64,000 nt of DNA from DAOVFN01 sp964607835. Its GTDB lineage: Archaea; Aenigmatarchaeota; Aenigmatarchaeia; QMZP01. The DNA lies in assembly GCA_964607835.1 (NCBI GenBank), contig CAZSLL010000003.1:17682-81681 (forward strand), read 5' to 3'. Below, piece by piece: positions 55,948 through 63,422 of the stretch. The notes under the pieces are model-generated. The model was given only the letters and a program-made list of their open reading frames with translations, made no database searches and was not told the DNA's origin. A program made the translations under genes and the position numbers. Position 1 is the first letter of the stretch, and every line of letters starts with the position of its first letter.

Positions 55948-56538
55948 ATGGACATAAGGGAAATGAACAGGGAGGACCTCCTTGGGCTGGACCCCTTCCG
56001 TGTAAGGGAACCCCTGGATTCAGAGGATATCCAGCACATGCTCAGGGCCGTCATCGGCCCTGTGTTCGATTTTGTTGCGGATGCCCTCGTCAGGAATAAG
56101 CCCAAGGCCTCTTCTGTGCTGAACTGGCTCTCCAATGGGCTGCCCGACAACATCCTGAGAATCCTCGCCAGGCAGCTGGCCTTCAGACTCCAGCTCGGGG
56201 GAGGGCTGATGGCGCGCCCGACAGCCGCGCTCAGGGTTCCAGGCTGCGATGAAAGGTTCCAGGACTATGTCATGGAATGCTTCGCCGGAGAGGGACGGGT
56301 CGGTTTCGTGAGGGAGATTCCGGAGGGCGTGGATTATGATGTCCTCCTGGTGGTGGGATTCTGCTACCCCGGCGGGGACAATGTCCTGAAGGCTTTCTTG
56401 GACCTCCCATTCGGGACCCCCAGAGAGGTCAGGATGGCGGGAAAGCTCGGCTTCGCCATCAACTGCTCAGGCCATGACAGGTACTTCAGCTTCCCCATCG
56501 TGAGCATTATCGGCCCGGACACTGTCAATGCAGCGTGA
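55948..56538 (+). CDS. PRTase-like paralogue 2 (no PRPP loop)
   Basis: 196 residues from ATG 55948, chosen because AAAGGAG lies 7 bases upstream; ATG 55918 overlaps the previous stop and is the alternative. NILRILARQLAFRLQLGG closely follows the PyrE ARQIA motif, and YDVLLVVGFCYPGGDNVLKA replaces the PRPP loop. It keeps the Cys that aligns with LCTRGT of PyrE. Probably a binding or regulatory homologue. Confidence 0.75.
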   Translation: MDIREMNREDLLGLDPFRVREPLDSEDIQHMLRAVIGPVFDFVADALVRNKPKASSVLNWLSNGLPDNILRILARQLAFRLQLGGGLMARPTAALRVPGCDERFQDYVMECFAGEGRVGFVREIPEGVDYDVLLVVGFCYPGGDNVLKAFLDLPFGTPREVRMAGKLGFAINCSGHDRYFSFPIVSIIGPDTVNAA

Positions 56539-56583
56539 GCCTTTGACCCAGCCACCACCAGACGGAAAGGAGGAGAGAAAGAA

Positions 56584-57264
56584 ATGAAAGGCATTCTTGG
56601 AGACAGAGCCCTGGAAGAAATCAATGCTGTGGGGTTCCTTAAGTCAAGGTCTGCTCACCGGGAGCCAGGGAGGTCTGTCCTTGAGCCCGCGGAGCTGTAC
56701 GACCTTCTTCTGAATTCCCTGGGGCTGGATGCTTGTGACGCGCTCACCTCGGTATTCTTTGACCTGGGCGAGAGGGAGATGTGCTTCGGGTCGGGCTGCA
56801 TAAACGAGAGGACCAGGCTCATACCGAGGCAGGTCCTGCTCATCCTTGCGACTGACCTTTTCATGGTTCTCAGGGACAGAGAGCCCGGGATTAGCCCAAC
56901 CAGGATACTGGACCTCTGCCTCAGGAGGACCAGGCTCGCCGCGGCCCTCTCAGAGCTCTTCGGCCTGGTGGGCATCAGGACAGAGGCAATCAATGGCCCG
57001 GATGAAATCCGCGAGGGGGATGTCCTGCTGCTGGTCTCTTTCTGCTATGACCCGGACAGGCTCAGGCTGCTTGCCCCCCTTCTCTCGCCAATCAATGACG
57101 GCTTCGCCATCTGCGAGCACATCGCTTCGGTGATAGGCCCCCCTCCGGGCAGGGGTCCCCAGGTGGTGTGCTGCTGCTCCCCGGAGGCGCAGGGCCCTGG
57201 AAGAGACAGCCTAGCCGGAGGCTCAGTGAATCCGGTGTTTGATGCTCAACAAACCATGCAATGA
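56584..57264 (+). CDS. PRTase-like paralogue 3 (no PRPP loop)
   Basis: 226 residues, ATG 56584 behind GGAAAGGAGGAGAG. QVLLILATDLFMVLRDRE and GDVLLLVSFCYDPDRLRLLA align in order with paralogues 1 and 2; the C terminus adds a 35-residue Gly/Ser tail (CCCSPEAQGPGRDS). The most divergent of the three. Ends just before pyrF. Confidence 0.72.
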   Translation: MKGILGDRALEEINAVGFLKSRSAHREPGRSVLEPAELYDLLLNSLGLDACDALTSVFFDLGEREMCFGSGCINERTRLIPRQVLLILATDLFMVLRDREPGISPTRILDLCLRRTRLAAALSELFGLVGIRTEAINGPDEIREGDVLLLVSFCYDPDRLRLLAPLLSPINDGFAICEHIASVIGPPPGRGPQVVCCCSPEAQGPGRDSLAGGSVNPVFDAQQTMQ

Positions 57265-57287
57265 GAAAAGGAAGGAGGAAAGAGGAT

Positions 57288-58025
57288 ATGAACAAGTCAG
57301 GGGTTTTCCAGATGGTGAGGGACAGGCTGGCCTTTGCGCTGGACGTCCCGAGCGACAGGGAAGCGATTGATGAGAAGCTGGTCCCTGTTGCTGGCATGAC
57401 AAAGTGGGTTAAAATAAACTCGGTCTTCTTCGGCCCGGACAGGGACTATGCGCTGGGTGTCATCAGGGAAGCCGGCTCAGTGCCTTTTGTTGACATCAAG
57501 GGACATGACATCCCCACATCCACAGCCAGGAATGCCTACGAGGCCTGGAGGATGGGAGCTGGCATGATTACGATTCACGCCAGCGGCACCTCTGCCATGA
57601 TGAGGGAGGTCATGAAGGCCTTCAGCTATGAGCAGGACCCTCCCATCATCCTGGCCATCACCGTGCTCACGAGCATCAGTGATGAAATGCTCAACCATGA
57701 GCTCAAGGTGAACGGAAACACGGCAGGCCATGTCGTTCATCTTGCCAGGCTCGCAAGGGACGCGGGAGTCCATGGCGTGGTGTGCTCCCCAAACGAGACG
57801 AGGTTTGTCAGGCAGGCCTGTGGCGAGGACTTCATCATCGTCAACCCGGGCATCCGGTTCTCGGGCGAGAAGGAGCGCGACCAGGAGAGGGCGAATACAC
57901 CAAAAAACGCCATCCTGAACGGGGCCGACGCCCTGGTCATGGGAAGCGACCTCCTCAAGGACCCGGCCAACAACGTGCCCAGGGCCCTCAATGAAATCGA
58001 GGCCGGCCTGGTGGAAAGGGGGTGA
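57288..58025 (+). CDS. pyrF: orotidine-5'-phosphate decarboxylase
   Basis: 245 residues from ATG 57288, with GGAAGGAGGAAAG upstream. LAFALDVPSDREAIDEKLVP, the catalytic segment FVDIKGHDIPTSTARNAYEA (Asp-x-Lys-x-x-Asp variant, DIKGHDIP), IHASG, VCSPNETRFVRQ, IVNPGIRFSGEKERDQ and ALVMGSDLLK match the family. It makes UMP from OMP. Isoleucine is mostly ATC. Confidence 0.95.
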   Translation: MNKSGVFQMVRDRLAFALDVPSDREAIDEKLVPVAGMTKWVKINSVFFGPDRDYALGVIREAGSVPFVDIKGHDIPTSTARNAYEAWRMGAGMITIHASGTSAMMREVMKAFSYEQDPPIILAITVLTSISDEMLNHELKVNGNTAGHVVHLARLARDAGVHGVVCSPNETRFVRQACGEDFIIVNPGIRFSGEKERDQERANTPKNAILNGADALVMGSDLLKDPANNVPRALNEIEAGLVERG

Positions 58026-58031
58026 TTTGTG

Positions 58032-58859
58032 ATGCCGTATCCCAGCATAATGGACATGGGCACTGAAGAGCTCAGCCAGCTCGAGCCCGGGGTTGTTGGC
58101 TGGAGGCTCTCCACCGAGGAGATTCTCAGCATGGTTGACGTGACAGGCAACTACCTCTTCCTCCCGGTGCCCCAAGGCGATGGAGAATATGTGCCACCCA
58201 AGCACGTGAAGCTCAAGAACGGCCGCTGCTCCAACGGCTTCATCAATTTCAAGAATCTGCTGAATGACTACCCGAACCTTCGGAGAATCTTTGCCAGGCA
58301 GATTGCCGATAACATGCGCCGCGTTCTGGGGGATGTGAGGAGTCTGGTGGACACCACGAAGTATCCAGGACCCCTCATTGCCGGTATCCCTGACGCAGCG
58401 TCAGCGCTAGGTGATGAGGTGGCAATGCTCCTGGAATGCCCGGTGCTCCCCCTCGAGAAGAACGAGAACAAGAAAATCATCATCAACCAAGACTGGTACG
58501 ACAACCGGTCCTTCTCCTCTGTTATACAGCACTATGGGAGGAAGCTCATCCTAATCGAGGACCTCTGCACCAGGGGAACAGGGGTTACCGAGGCCATAAA
58601 TCTCATTCACCATATCCTGCCTGACCTGGAGATTGTCCCTGTGATTTTCTACATCGTTAACAGGGGAGGCATGGGGGAGGTAGTGGTGGATGGAGTGGGC
58701 TCCTTCAGAATCCTTCCCCTGGCTGAACGCCTAATCGATGAGTACGAGCCAGGGCCGGAGACCTGTCCCTTCTGCGCCCGCGGCTCGGTTCCGGTCAAGG
58801 CAAAGGACCCGATAGAGACATGGTTAGAGCTCAAGTCCTACGAGAAGGCCGCGGTCTGA
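58032..58859 (+). CDS. pyrE: orotate phosphoribosyltransferase
   Basis: 275 residues from ATG 58032, with GGGGGTGATT upstream; starts 6 bases after pyrF. IAGIPDAASALGDEVAMLLE is the orotate side and KLILIEDLCTRGTGVTEAI the PRPP-binding loop. A final CPFCARGSVPVKAKDP adds a Cys pair. Longer than typical archaeal PyrE (about 180-215), owing to an extended N terminus. Confidence 0.93.
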   Translation: MPYPSIMDMGTEELSQLEPGVVGWRLSTEEILSMVDVTGNYLFLPVPQGDGEYVPPKHVKLKNGRCSNGFINFKNLLNDYPNLRRIFARQIADNMRRVLGDVRSLVDTTKYPGPLIAGIPDAASALGDEVAMLLECPVLPLEKNENKKIIINQDWYDNRSFSSVIQHYGRKLILIEDLCTRGTGVTEAINLIHHILPDLEIVPVIFYIVNRGGMGEVVVDGVGSFRILPLAERLIDEYEPGPETCPFCARGSVPVKAKDPIETWLELKSYEKAAV

Positions 58860-58869
58860 ACATCTCAGG

Positions 58870-58897
58870 GGCCCCCTCCCGAATAGGCGAGGGGGCC
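58870..58897 (+). terminator. GC-rich hairpin after pyrE
   Basis: GGCCCCCTC pairs with GAGGGGGCC across a 10-base loop, directly after the pyrE stop. There is no long T-tract, so it may attenuate or protect RNA ends rather than act as a bacterial-type terminator. Confidence 0.55.
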
Positions 58898-58925
58898 TCC
58901 AAATAAGAGGGGAGGTGATGTCCAG

Positions 58926-59339
58926 ATGGAATGGCGGCATTCAAGAACTTACGCTGTAACGGGATTCCTGGTATGGCTTATCGCCATTTTCGTTCCCTCC
59001 AGGGATGTTGGGCTTAACCTGCTGTTTGGTGCAGGCGGCGCTGCGACCAATCTCCTGGCATTTGCGCTTACCGGGCGCCTGGAGCATGCACTTGCCATTA
59101 AGGGCCTTTCCGGGGCCAGGCGATTCGTGATTGTTGCTGCAAGGTTCGTGGTTCCGTTTTGCATTGGCATCCTTGCGGTAAACGCCATAACTCTGGGTAT
59201 TGGCGGCAACGTGTCCAATCTCTGGACGAAAGTGGGTTTCTTTTTCCTGCTTCATTTTGGCCTGCTTATCATGGCTTCCTTTCTCCTTGCCAGGTCTTTC
59301 GTGCACGGAAACATCTTCCTCATCGGCTCCTCGAAGTGA
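58926..59339 (+). CDS. four-helix membrane protein
   Basis: 137 residues, ATG 58926 with GGGGAGGTGATG upstream. Helices VTGFLVWLIAIFVPSRD, LLFGAGGAATNLLAFAL, IGILAVNAITLGI and FFFLLHFGLLIMASFLLA. Composition and RBS match the island. Function unknown. Confidence 0.68.
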   Translation: MEWRHSRTYAVTGFLVWLIAIFVPSRDVGLNLLFGAGGAATNLLAFALTGRLEHALAIKGLSGARRFVIVAARFVVPFCIGILAVNAITLGIGGNVSNLWTKVGFFFLLHFGLLIMASFLLARSFVHGNIFLIGSSK

Positions 59340-59375
59340 GCCTGATACCAGCGTTTAAGAAAGGAGGTGAACAAC

Positions 59376-59801
59376 ATGGATATCATCAAGGCAACCCGCC
59401 TGGCCCTTTTACTTCTTGCGCTTTCCCTGCTGGCGGTTTCTGTGGGATGCAGTTTTCCTGTAATCAGGACCTACCCTGACAGGCACAGGTCAAGCTCTTA
59501 CCAGAGCCATCGTCACTGCTGCCCAATTCCGGACTATGAGCTCAGGCACAGGAGGACCATGCGGGAGCTGGAGAGGCGGCACTGGAGGCACCTCCCTGAC
59601 ACCTACAAGCGGGAAATCATCAGGGAGCGCTTGGAAAATCGTCGTGGGCACAGGGATTGCGGTAAGCGCCACTATGATTCCAGGAAGCCTTCCCGCAGGG
59701 ACAATGACAGGGGCGGGTACAGGAATCCAGGGCGCAGCGGAAGCCGGCACGACAGCCACCGCCAGCCCCACAGCCATAATCACGGGCGCCGGTACAGATG
59801 A
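59376..59801 (+). CDS. Arg/His-rich lipoprotein
   Basis: 141 residues from ATG 59376, AAAGGAGGTGA 6 bases upstream. Signal helix and lipobox LLAVSVGCSF, then a strongly basic mature region of Arg, His, Ser and Tyr. Lipoprotein anchoring and the strong SD are bacterial in style. Role unknown. Confidence 0.65.
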   Translation: MDIIKATRLALLLLALSLLAVSVGCSFPVIRTYPDRHRSSSYQSHRHCCPIPDYELRHRRTMRELERRHWRHLPDTYKREIIRERLENRRGHRDCGKRHYDSRKPSRRDNDRGGYRNPGRSGSRHDSHRQPHSHNHGRRYR

Positions 59802-59812
59802 CAACCTTTTTC

Positions 59813-59843
59813 AGAGAGCCCCTCCTGGAGGGGTTTCTCTTTG
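59813..59843 (+). terminator. intrinsic-type terminator hairpin with T-run
   Basis: CCCCT (59819-59823) pairs with AGGGG (59829-59833), extended by AGAG/CTCT, and followed by TTT. Lies 11 bases after the lipoprotein stop and ends the island. Confidence 0.6.
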
Positions 59844-59990
59844 CATTGTCAATTAAACGGGATATAAGCCCCGCCACCCTCGATTCATTTAAATAACCCA
59901 CGCCCTATATTACTAGCTAATCAGTGCAGCACATGAGTGCTTTCAGACTTTGCGAACCGGGCTTTGCTGAGCGCCTGACAGGAGAAAAAC

Positions 59991-60080
59991 ATGCCGTGCG
60001 GAAGGAAACGCAAGAGGAAGCAGATAAAGAAGCACAAGCTCAGGAAGAGAAGGAAGAAGATGAGGCACAAAAGCAAGTAG
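59991..60080 (+). CDS. 29-residue highly basic protein, AURKAIP1/COX24 (bS22-like) type
   Basis: MPCGRKRKRKQIKKHKLRKR then RKKMRHKSK: over 60% Lys/Arg/His. From memory this matches the AURKAIP1/COX24-domain mini ribosomal proteins of bacteria. CAGGAGAAAAAC precedes the ATG; TATA-like CATTTAAATAACC at 59887-59899. Probably a ribosome-associated peptide. Confidence 0.75.
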   Translation: MPCGRKRKRKQIKKHKLRKRRKKMRHKSK

Positions 60081-60123
60081 CCTTTTTATTCCCCTTCACC
60101 CAATTCTAACCATACGTGATTCG

Positions 60124-60516
60124 ATGGCAAAGAAGAAGCACAAGGCAAAGAAGCATTCTGAGTACAGGCCTGACGAAGCCGGTGGCAATGAAGAAGCCAG
60201 CAGCAAGGAACCTGAAAAGGAGCAAACCCCCCAGGTCCAGGAGGAGTCTCTAAGGGACTCCAGAATCTCCATACTTGCATTCATCCTGGCGGGCATAGGG
60301 ATGGGATTTCTTTCGCTCACGCTCTCGCCCATGCTGGGCAATTACATGACAGCTTTCGCTGCTGTGGCCTTTGCTTTTGTCACAGGAAAGCTGGTGGGCT
60401 CGGTTCTCGGAAGGAAGGATATGAAGTGGCTCCTGGGAAACGGAATGGCCATATACTTCTTCATATGGCTCATTTCCTGGATATTCTTCTTCAACCTCCT
60501 CGGCGGCGCAGGGTAG
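60124..60516 (+). CDS. membrane protein with basic/charged N terminus
   Basis: 130 residues. The first 45 are Lys/Glu-rich and cytosolic; three helices follow (ILAFILAGIGMGFLSLTLS, FAAVAFAFVTGKLVGSVLG, IYFFIWLISWIFFFNLL). TATA-like CTTTTTATTCCCC at 60081-60093. No family recognised. Confidence 0.7.
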   Translation: MAKKKHKAKKHSEYRPDEAGGNEEASSKEPEKEQTPQVQEESLRDSRISILAFILAGIGMGFLSLTLSPMLGNYMTAFAAVAFAFVTGKLVGSVLGRKDMKWLLGNGMAIYFFIWLISWIFFFNLLGGAG

Positions 60517-60524
60517 GTGCTTGA

Positions 60525-60896
60525 ATGAGGTTCCTCCTGGATACCAACTTCCTACTTATCCCAGGAAAGTTCAGGGTGGACATTGTGAAGGAACTCGAGC
60601 GGTTCGGGAAGCCCGAACTCTACACCATCGACCTCGTTGTGAAGGAGCTGGGCAGGCTCGCAGAGGGAAGCGGAAGGGAGGCCTCTGACGCCAGGGTGGG
60701 CCTGGAACTCCTCAGGCTCAGGAACGCAGAGGTGCTCGGGACCTCGGGAAAGCATGCTGATGACGAGATTGAGGAGGTGGCGAAGAGCCACGGCCTGGCA
60801 GTGTGCACCCAGGACAGGGGTCTCCAGAAGAGGCTATCCATCCAGGGGGTGGAGGTATTCTACCTCAGGCAGAGGAGCCGGATTGATAGGCTCTGA
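60525..60896 (+). CDS. PIN-domain ribonuclease-like protein (Fcf1/VapC type)
   Basis: 123 residues. Conserved acids in FLLDTNFLLI, VKELGRLAEG, DARVGLELLR and CTQDRGLQKRL form the PIN active site. It resembles the archaeal stand-alone PIN proteins related to Fcf1. It starts 8 bases after the upstream stop. No antitoxin of matching size is adjacent upstream. Confidence 0.85.
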   Translation: MRFLLDTNFLLIPGKFRVDIVKELERFGKPELYTIDLVVKELGRLAEGSGREASDARVGLELLRLRNAEVLGTSGKHADDEIEEVAKSHGLAVCTQDRGLQKRLSIQGVEVFYLRQRSRIDRL

Positions 60897-60979
60897 ACTA
60901 CTGGTGTAATACTTCCGTACTGTATTTTGCCCATGTTTTTAAGTTAACATTTGTAAAATCAAGGTGTCACGATTCTAGG

Positions 60980-61156
60980 GTGGTTTTCCTGATTCCGGTT
61001 CAGATACGCCTGACCAAGAGGATTCTTAGAATGATAGATGAAATTGTGGGCACTGACATGTACCCCAACCGCTCAGAGGTGGTAAGGGACGCCACCAGGT
61101 GGTTCGTGCTCAGGAAGAGCTGCCTGAAGGAATGCCCTCTGGAGAAGAAAGAGTGA
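60980..61156 (+). CDS. ribbon-helix-helix regulator 1
   Basis: 58 residues from GTG 60980: VFLIPVQIRLTKRILRMIDE then SEVVRDATRWFVLRK, the CopG/RHH fold. A close paralogue of the protein at 61286. TATA-like TTTTTAAGT lies at 60936-60944. The GTG start is the least certain part; a Cys-containing tail follows (SCLKECPLEKKE). Confidence 0.75.
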   Translation: MVFLIPVQIRLTKRILRMIDEIVGTDMYPNRSEVVRDATRWFVLRKSCLKECPLEKKE

Positions 61157-61170
61157 TGTGCCCTGGCCAG

Positions 61171-61244
61171 GTAATGCCAAGGCATTACTGGCGTAATGTC
61201 CCTGCAATCACGCTTATAAGGCTTTTCGAGCACTTCTTATAAGG
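61171..61244 (+). promoter_or_regulatory. palindromic operator and tandem TATA-like boxes before RHH 2
   Basis: GTAATGCC-AA-GGCATTAC (61171-61188) is a perfect 8-bp inverted repeat with another GTAATG at 61193. Two CTTATAAGG palindromes follow (61213-61221 and 61236-61244); the second suits as a TATA box. Probable autoregulatory site of the RHH proteins. Confidence 0.65.
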
Positions 61245-61285
61245 TTTACTATCAATGAGTGCACACTAATTCAAAAAGTGATGTC

Positions 61286-61492
61286 ATGATACCTGTCCAG
61301 ATACGCTTTACAAAGAAGCTCATTGAGCACATTGACAGGATGATTGAAAGCGGCGTCTATTCCAATCGCTCCGAGGCCATAAGGGACGCCACAAGGCGGC
61401 TCGTGATGGATATCAGTTTCAACGGGGTAGGCCAGCAAACGCTCCCCGGCTCAGCGGTTGAAACTCCCAAGGTAGAGCCCGATGACAGATAG
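61286..61492 (+). CDS. ribbon-helix-helix regulator 2
   Basis: 68 residues from ATG 61286 (GTG 61259 is an in-frame alternative). MIPVQIRFTKKLIEHIDRMI then SEAIRDATRRLVMDIS mirror RHH 1. A flexible Pro/Val tail follows. Overlaps the ArsR-type gene by 11 bases, so the two are co-expressed. Confidence 0.82.
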   Translation: MIPVQIRFTKKLIEHIDRMIESGVYSNRSEAIRDATRRLVMDISFNGVGQQTLPGSAVETPKVEPDDR

Positions 61493-61856
61493 CCCGCCCA
61501 GGAAGCTCGAGTACATAGAGGCTGACGTAAAATCACATATAGTTTGCTCCAACCTCAACAGGGTGTCAATACTCCACCTTCTCAGAAACTCAGACAACAA
61601 GGAGATGCAGGCCGAGAGGATGGCCTACAGGCTGGGGCTCTCGCACAGGACCGTGCTCTACCACCTGGACATACTCCACGACTATGAGCTGGTGGAGGTC
61701 AGGAAGTTCAGGAAGAGGGGAGCCAAGATGATGCGCTCGGTGTGGGGCCTGAGGGACGGCAACGGCCACCTGGACAAGGTGTTCAGGAGAATATCCAGGA
61801 CCTTCAACCCAGTCGAGCTGGACAGGATGATATCCAGGAACATACCCCACCAGTGA
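61482..61856 (+). CDS. ArsR-type winged-helix regulator
   Basis: 124 residues. SILHLLRNSDNKEMQAERMA, then LGLSHRTVLYHLDILHDYEL is a winged helix, followed by a basic wing. With the two RHH proteins it makes a three-regulator cluster. Targets unknown. Confidence 0.82.
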   Translation: MTDSPPRKLEYIEADVKSHIVCSNLNRVSILHLLRNSDNKEMQAERMAYRLGLSHRTVLYHLDILHDYELVEVRKFRKRGAKMMRSVWGLRDGNGHLDKVFRRISRTFNPVELDRMISRNIPHQ

Positions 61857-61895
61857 GTATTTATCTCCCTCCTGCAACTCTAATATGGTGCTCTT

Positions 61896-63017
61896 ATGAG
61901 GATTCCCCTTCTCCTGCTCACACTCGCCGTTTCCGCGGCACTTGTGCTGGCCCTTTCGGGCCACCTCCCTGTGGAGCCCCCTCCCGAGCAGATGCCGGAA
62001 AGGATTCTCATGGCAACTGACTGGCTCGACGACAGGACAGAGGAGGGCGCCAGGGAGCTTGTAAGGGCCATGAACAGGACAGGGGCCAACAGCATAGCCA
62101 TAGGCGTGCACGACACCAACATACTGTTCTTCGGCACCGGCTCCAGCAGAATCCCCCAGAGGGACATATTCCCTGCGATAATCGAGGAGGCCCACGGGCA
62201 CGGCATGGACGTGTACGCGTGGACCGACACCCTGAACTTCCCCGAGCTCCTTGATGAGCATCCGGAATGGGAGTTCGTGACCTGCGTGCGCTCGGGCAGG
62301 TACCACTACCCGTCTGACTGCGGATGGCATCAGAGGCTCAGCCCCTTCAACCCGGGAATCGAGGATTTCATTGAGGAGTACTACCAGGACCTGGCCTCCC
62401 TGGACATTGACGGAATCCAGTTCCAGGATGACCTGTTCCTGGCAGAGGGCGAGGACTGGTCAGACCACGCCCAGGAGGCATTCCTTGAGGAGTACGGCCA
62501 TCCCCCTGACCCAAGAAACCCCTCAGACCAGGGCCTCATGCAGGAGCTCAAGATTGAAAGGATAACCGAGCTCACCAGGCTGGCCATGGACTCTGCAAGC
62601 GGGGTCAGCCCCAACCTTACCTTTGTCTTTGACGTGCTCCCCGAGCCCAGCAGGGACAGGATGCTCAACTGGTGGAGCATTGACCTGGGTGCCATCAAAG
62701 ATGCAGGGGTGGATTATTTCGGAATCATGAGCTACCATCCCCAGATAATGGATGACATGAGGACAGACCTCGAGGGAGCCATGGACTACCTTGACTCCGC
62801 CTTCGTGAGCATATCCACCCAGGTTGGCAGCAGCAGGGTAATCTACAGGGCCTGGACCACTGAGTGGGAAGACAACACTGAACCGCTTCCTGCCAGCGAG
62901 ATGGATTATGTCCTGGAGAGGATGGAGCGGGCAGGGGCATACAGCGTGGGCTACGTGCCGCATCATCCAAAAGTGGAATCCTACAGCTTCTTCCAAAGGT
63001 TCCCTGAAGAGGGCTAG
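61896..63017 (+). CDS. secreted PgaB C-terminal-like glycoside hydrolase
   Basis: 373 residues. Signal helix (LLLLTLAVSAALVLALSG) then a TIM-barrel with MDVYAWTDTLNFPELLDEHP, DIDGIQFQDDLFLAEGEDWS and VDYFGIMSYHPQIMDD, similar to the GH153 domain of PgaB that cleaves poly-GlcNAc. The catalytic Asp is probably in FQDD. TATA-like AGTATTTATCTCC at 61856-61868. Confidence 0.8.
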   Translation: MRIPLLLLTLAVSAALVLALSGHLPVEPPPEQMPERILMATDWLDDRTEEGARELVRAMNRTGANSIAIGVHDTNILFFGTGSSRIPQRDIFPAIIEEAHGHGMDVYAWTDTLNFPELLDEHPEWEFVTCVRSGRYHYPSDCGWHQRLSPFNPGIEDFIEEYYQDLASLDIDGIQFQDDLFLAEGEDWSDHAQEAFLEEYGHPPDPRNPSDQGLMQELKIERITELTRLAMDSASGVSPNLTFVFDVLPEPSRDRMLNWWSIDLGAIKDAGVDYFGIMSYHPQIMDDMRTDLEGAMDYLDSAFVSISTQVGSSRVIYRAWTTEWEDNTEPLPASEMDYVLERMERAGAYSVGYVPHHPKVESYSFFQRFPEEG

Positions 63018-63274
63018 TCCTGGATTCCCTTCCAGTATACAGCAAGGCCGGCTGTCACCAGCATTGTTACGGTCAGGATGGACAGCAGCTCCACCGGATG
63101 CCAGGTCATGTCCGCCACTCTCTCTATTACCCTTCCGAAGAGGCCGTTGCCCTCCTCGGCCATGCCGTCCAGCTGGGAGCCCTGGCTGAAGCCCCCCAGC
63201 CCCTCGGGCATCATGAGATAAAGCCCTGTGAATAGTATGAGCACCCCTGTTATGGCCAGGATGGTCTTGTCCAT
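63014..63274 (-). CDS. small two-helix membrane protein
   Basis: 86 residues; helices AITGVLILFTGLYLMM and LLSILTVTMLVTAGLAVYW separated by a Gly-rich loop. TATA-like ACTTTAAAAAGAC at about 63296-63308. Overlaps the end of the glycosidase gene by 4 bases, convergent. Confidence 0.6.
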   Translation of the reverse strand: MDKTILAITGVLILFTGLYLMMPEGLGGFSQGSQLDGMAEEGNGLFGRVIERVADMTWHPVELLSILTVTMLVTAGLAVYWKGIQD

Positions 63275-63330
63275 GCTTCCTAATTCCTGCGCGTCTTTTT
63301 AAAGTAATCCTAAAAAATGTGTCACTGACC

Positions 63331-63422
63331 AGTAGATATATAAATGTTACCACCTAAAAGTGAGCAATAGTTCGCGCCGAGGAGGGGCGCGTAAAGAAGT
63401 ACCCAACTATGGAGGAATTTAT
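63331..63422 (+). promoter_or_regulatory. promoter and leader of the surface protein gene
   Basis: TATA-like GTAGATATATAAATG at 63331-63345, then hairpin GCGCC/GGCGC (about 63374-63390) and GGAGGAA before the ATG. A long leader with an SD is unlike the leaderless genes nearby. Confidence 0.6.

Noticed and set aside
60525..61156. PIN and RHH genes as a VapBC toxin-antitoxin pair
   Set aside because: The PIN protein resembles Fcf1-type rather than VapC toxins, the order is reversed, and RHH 1 pairs with its paralogue instead.
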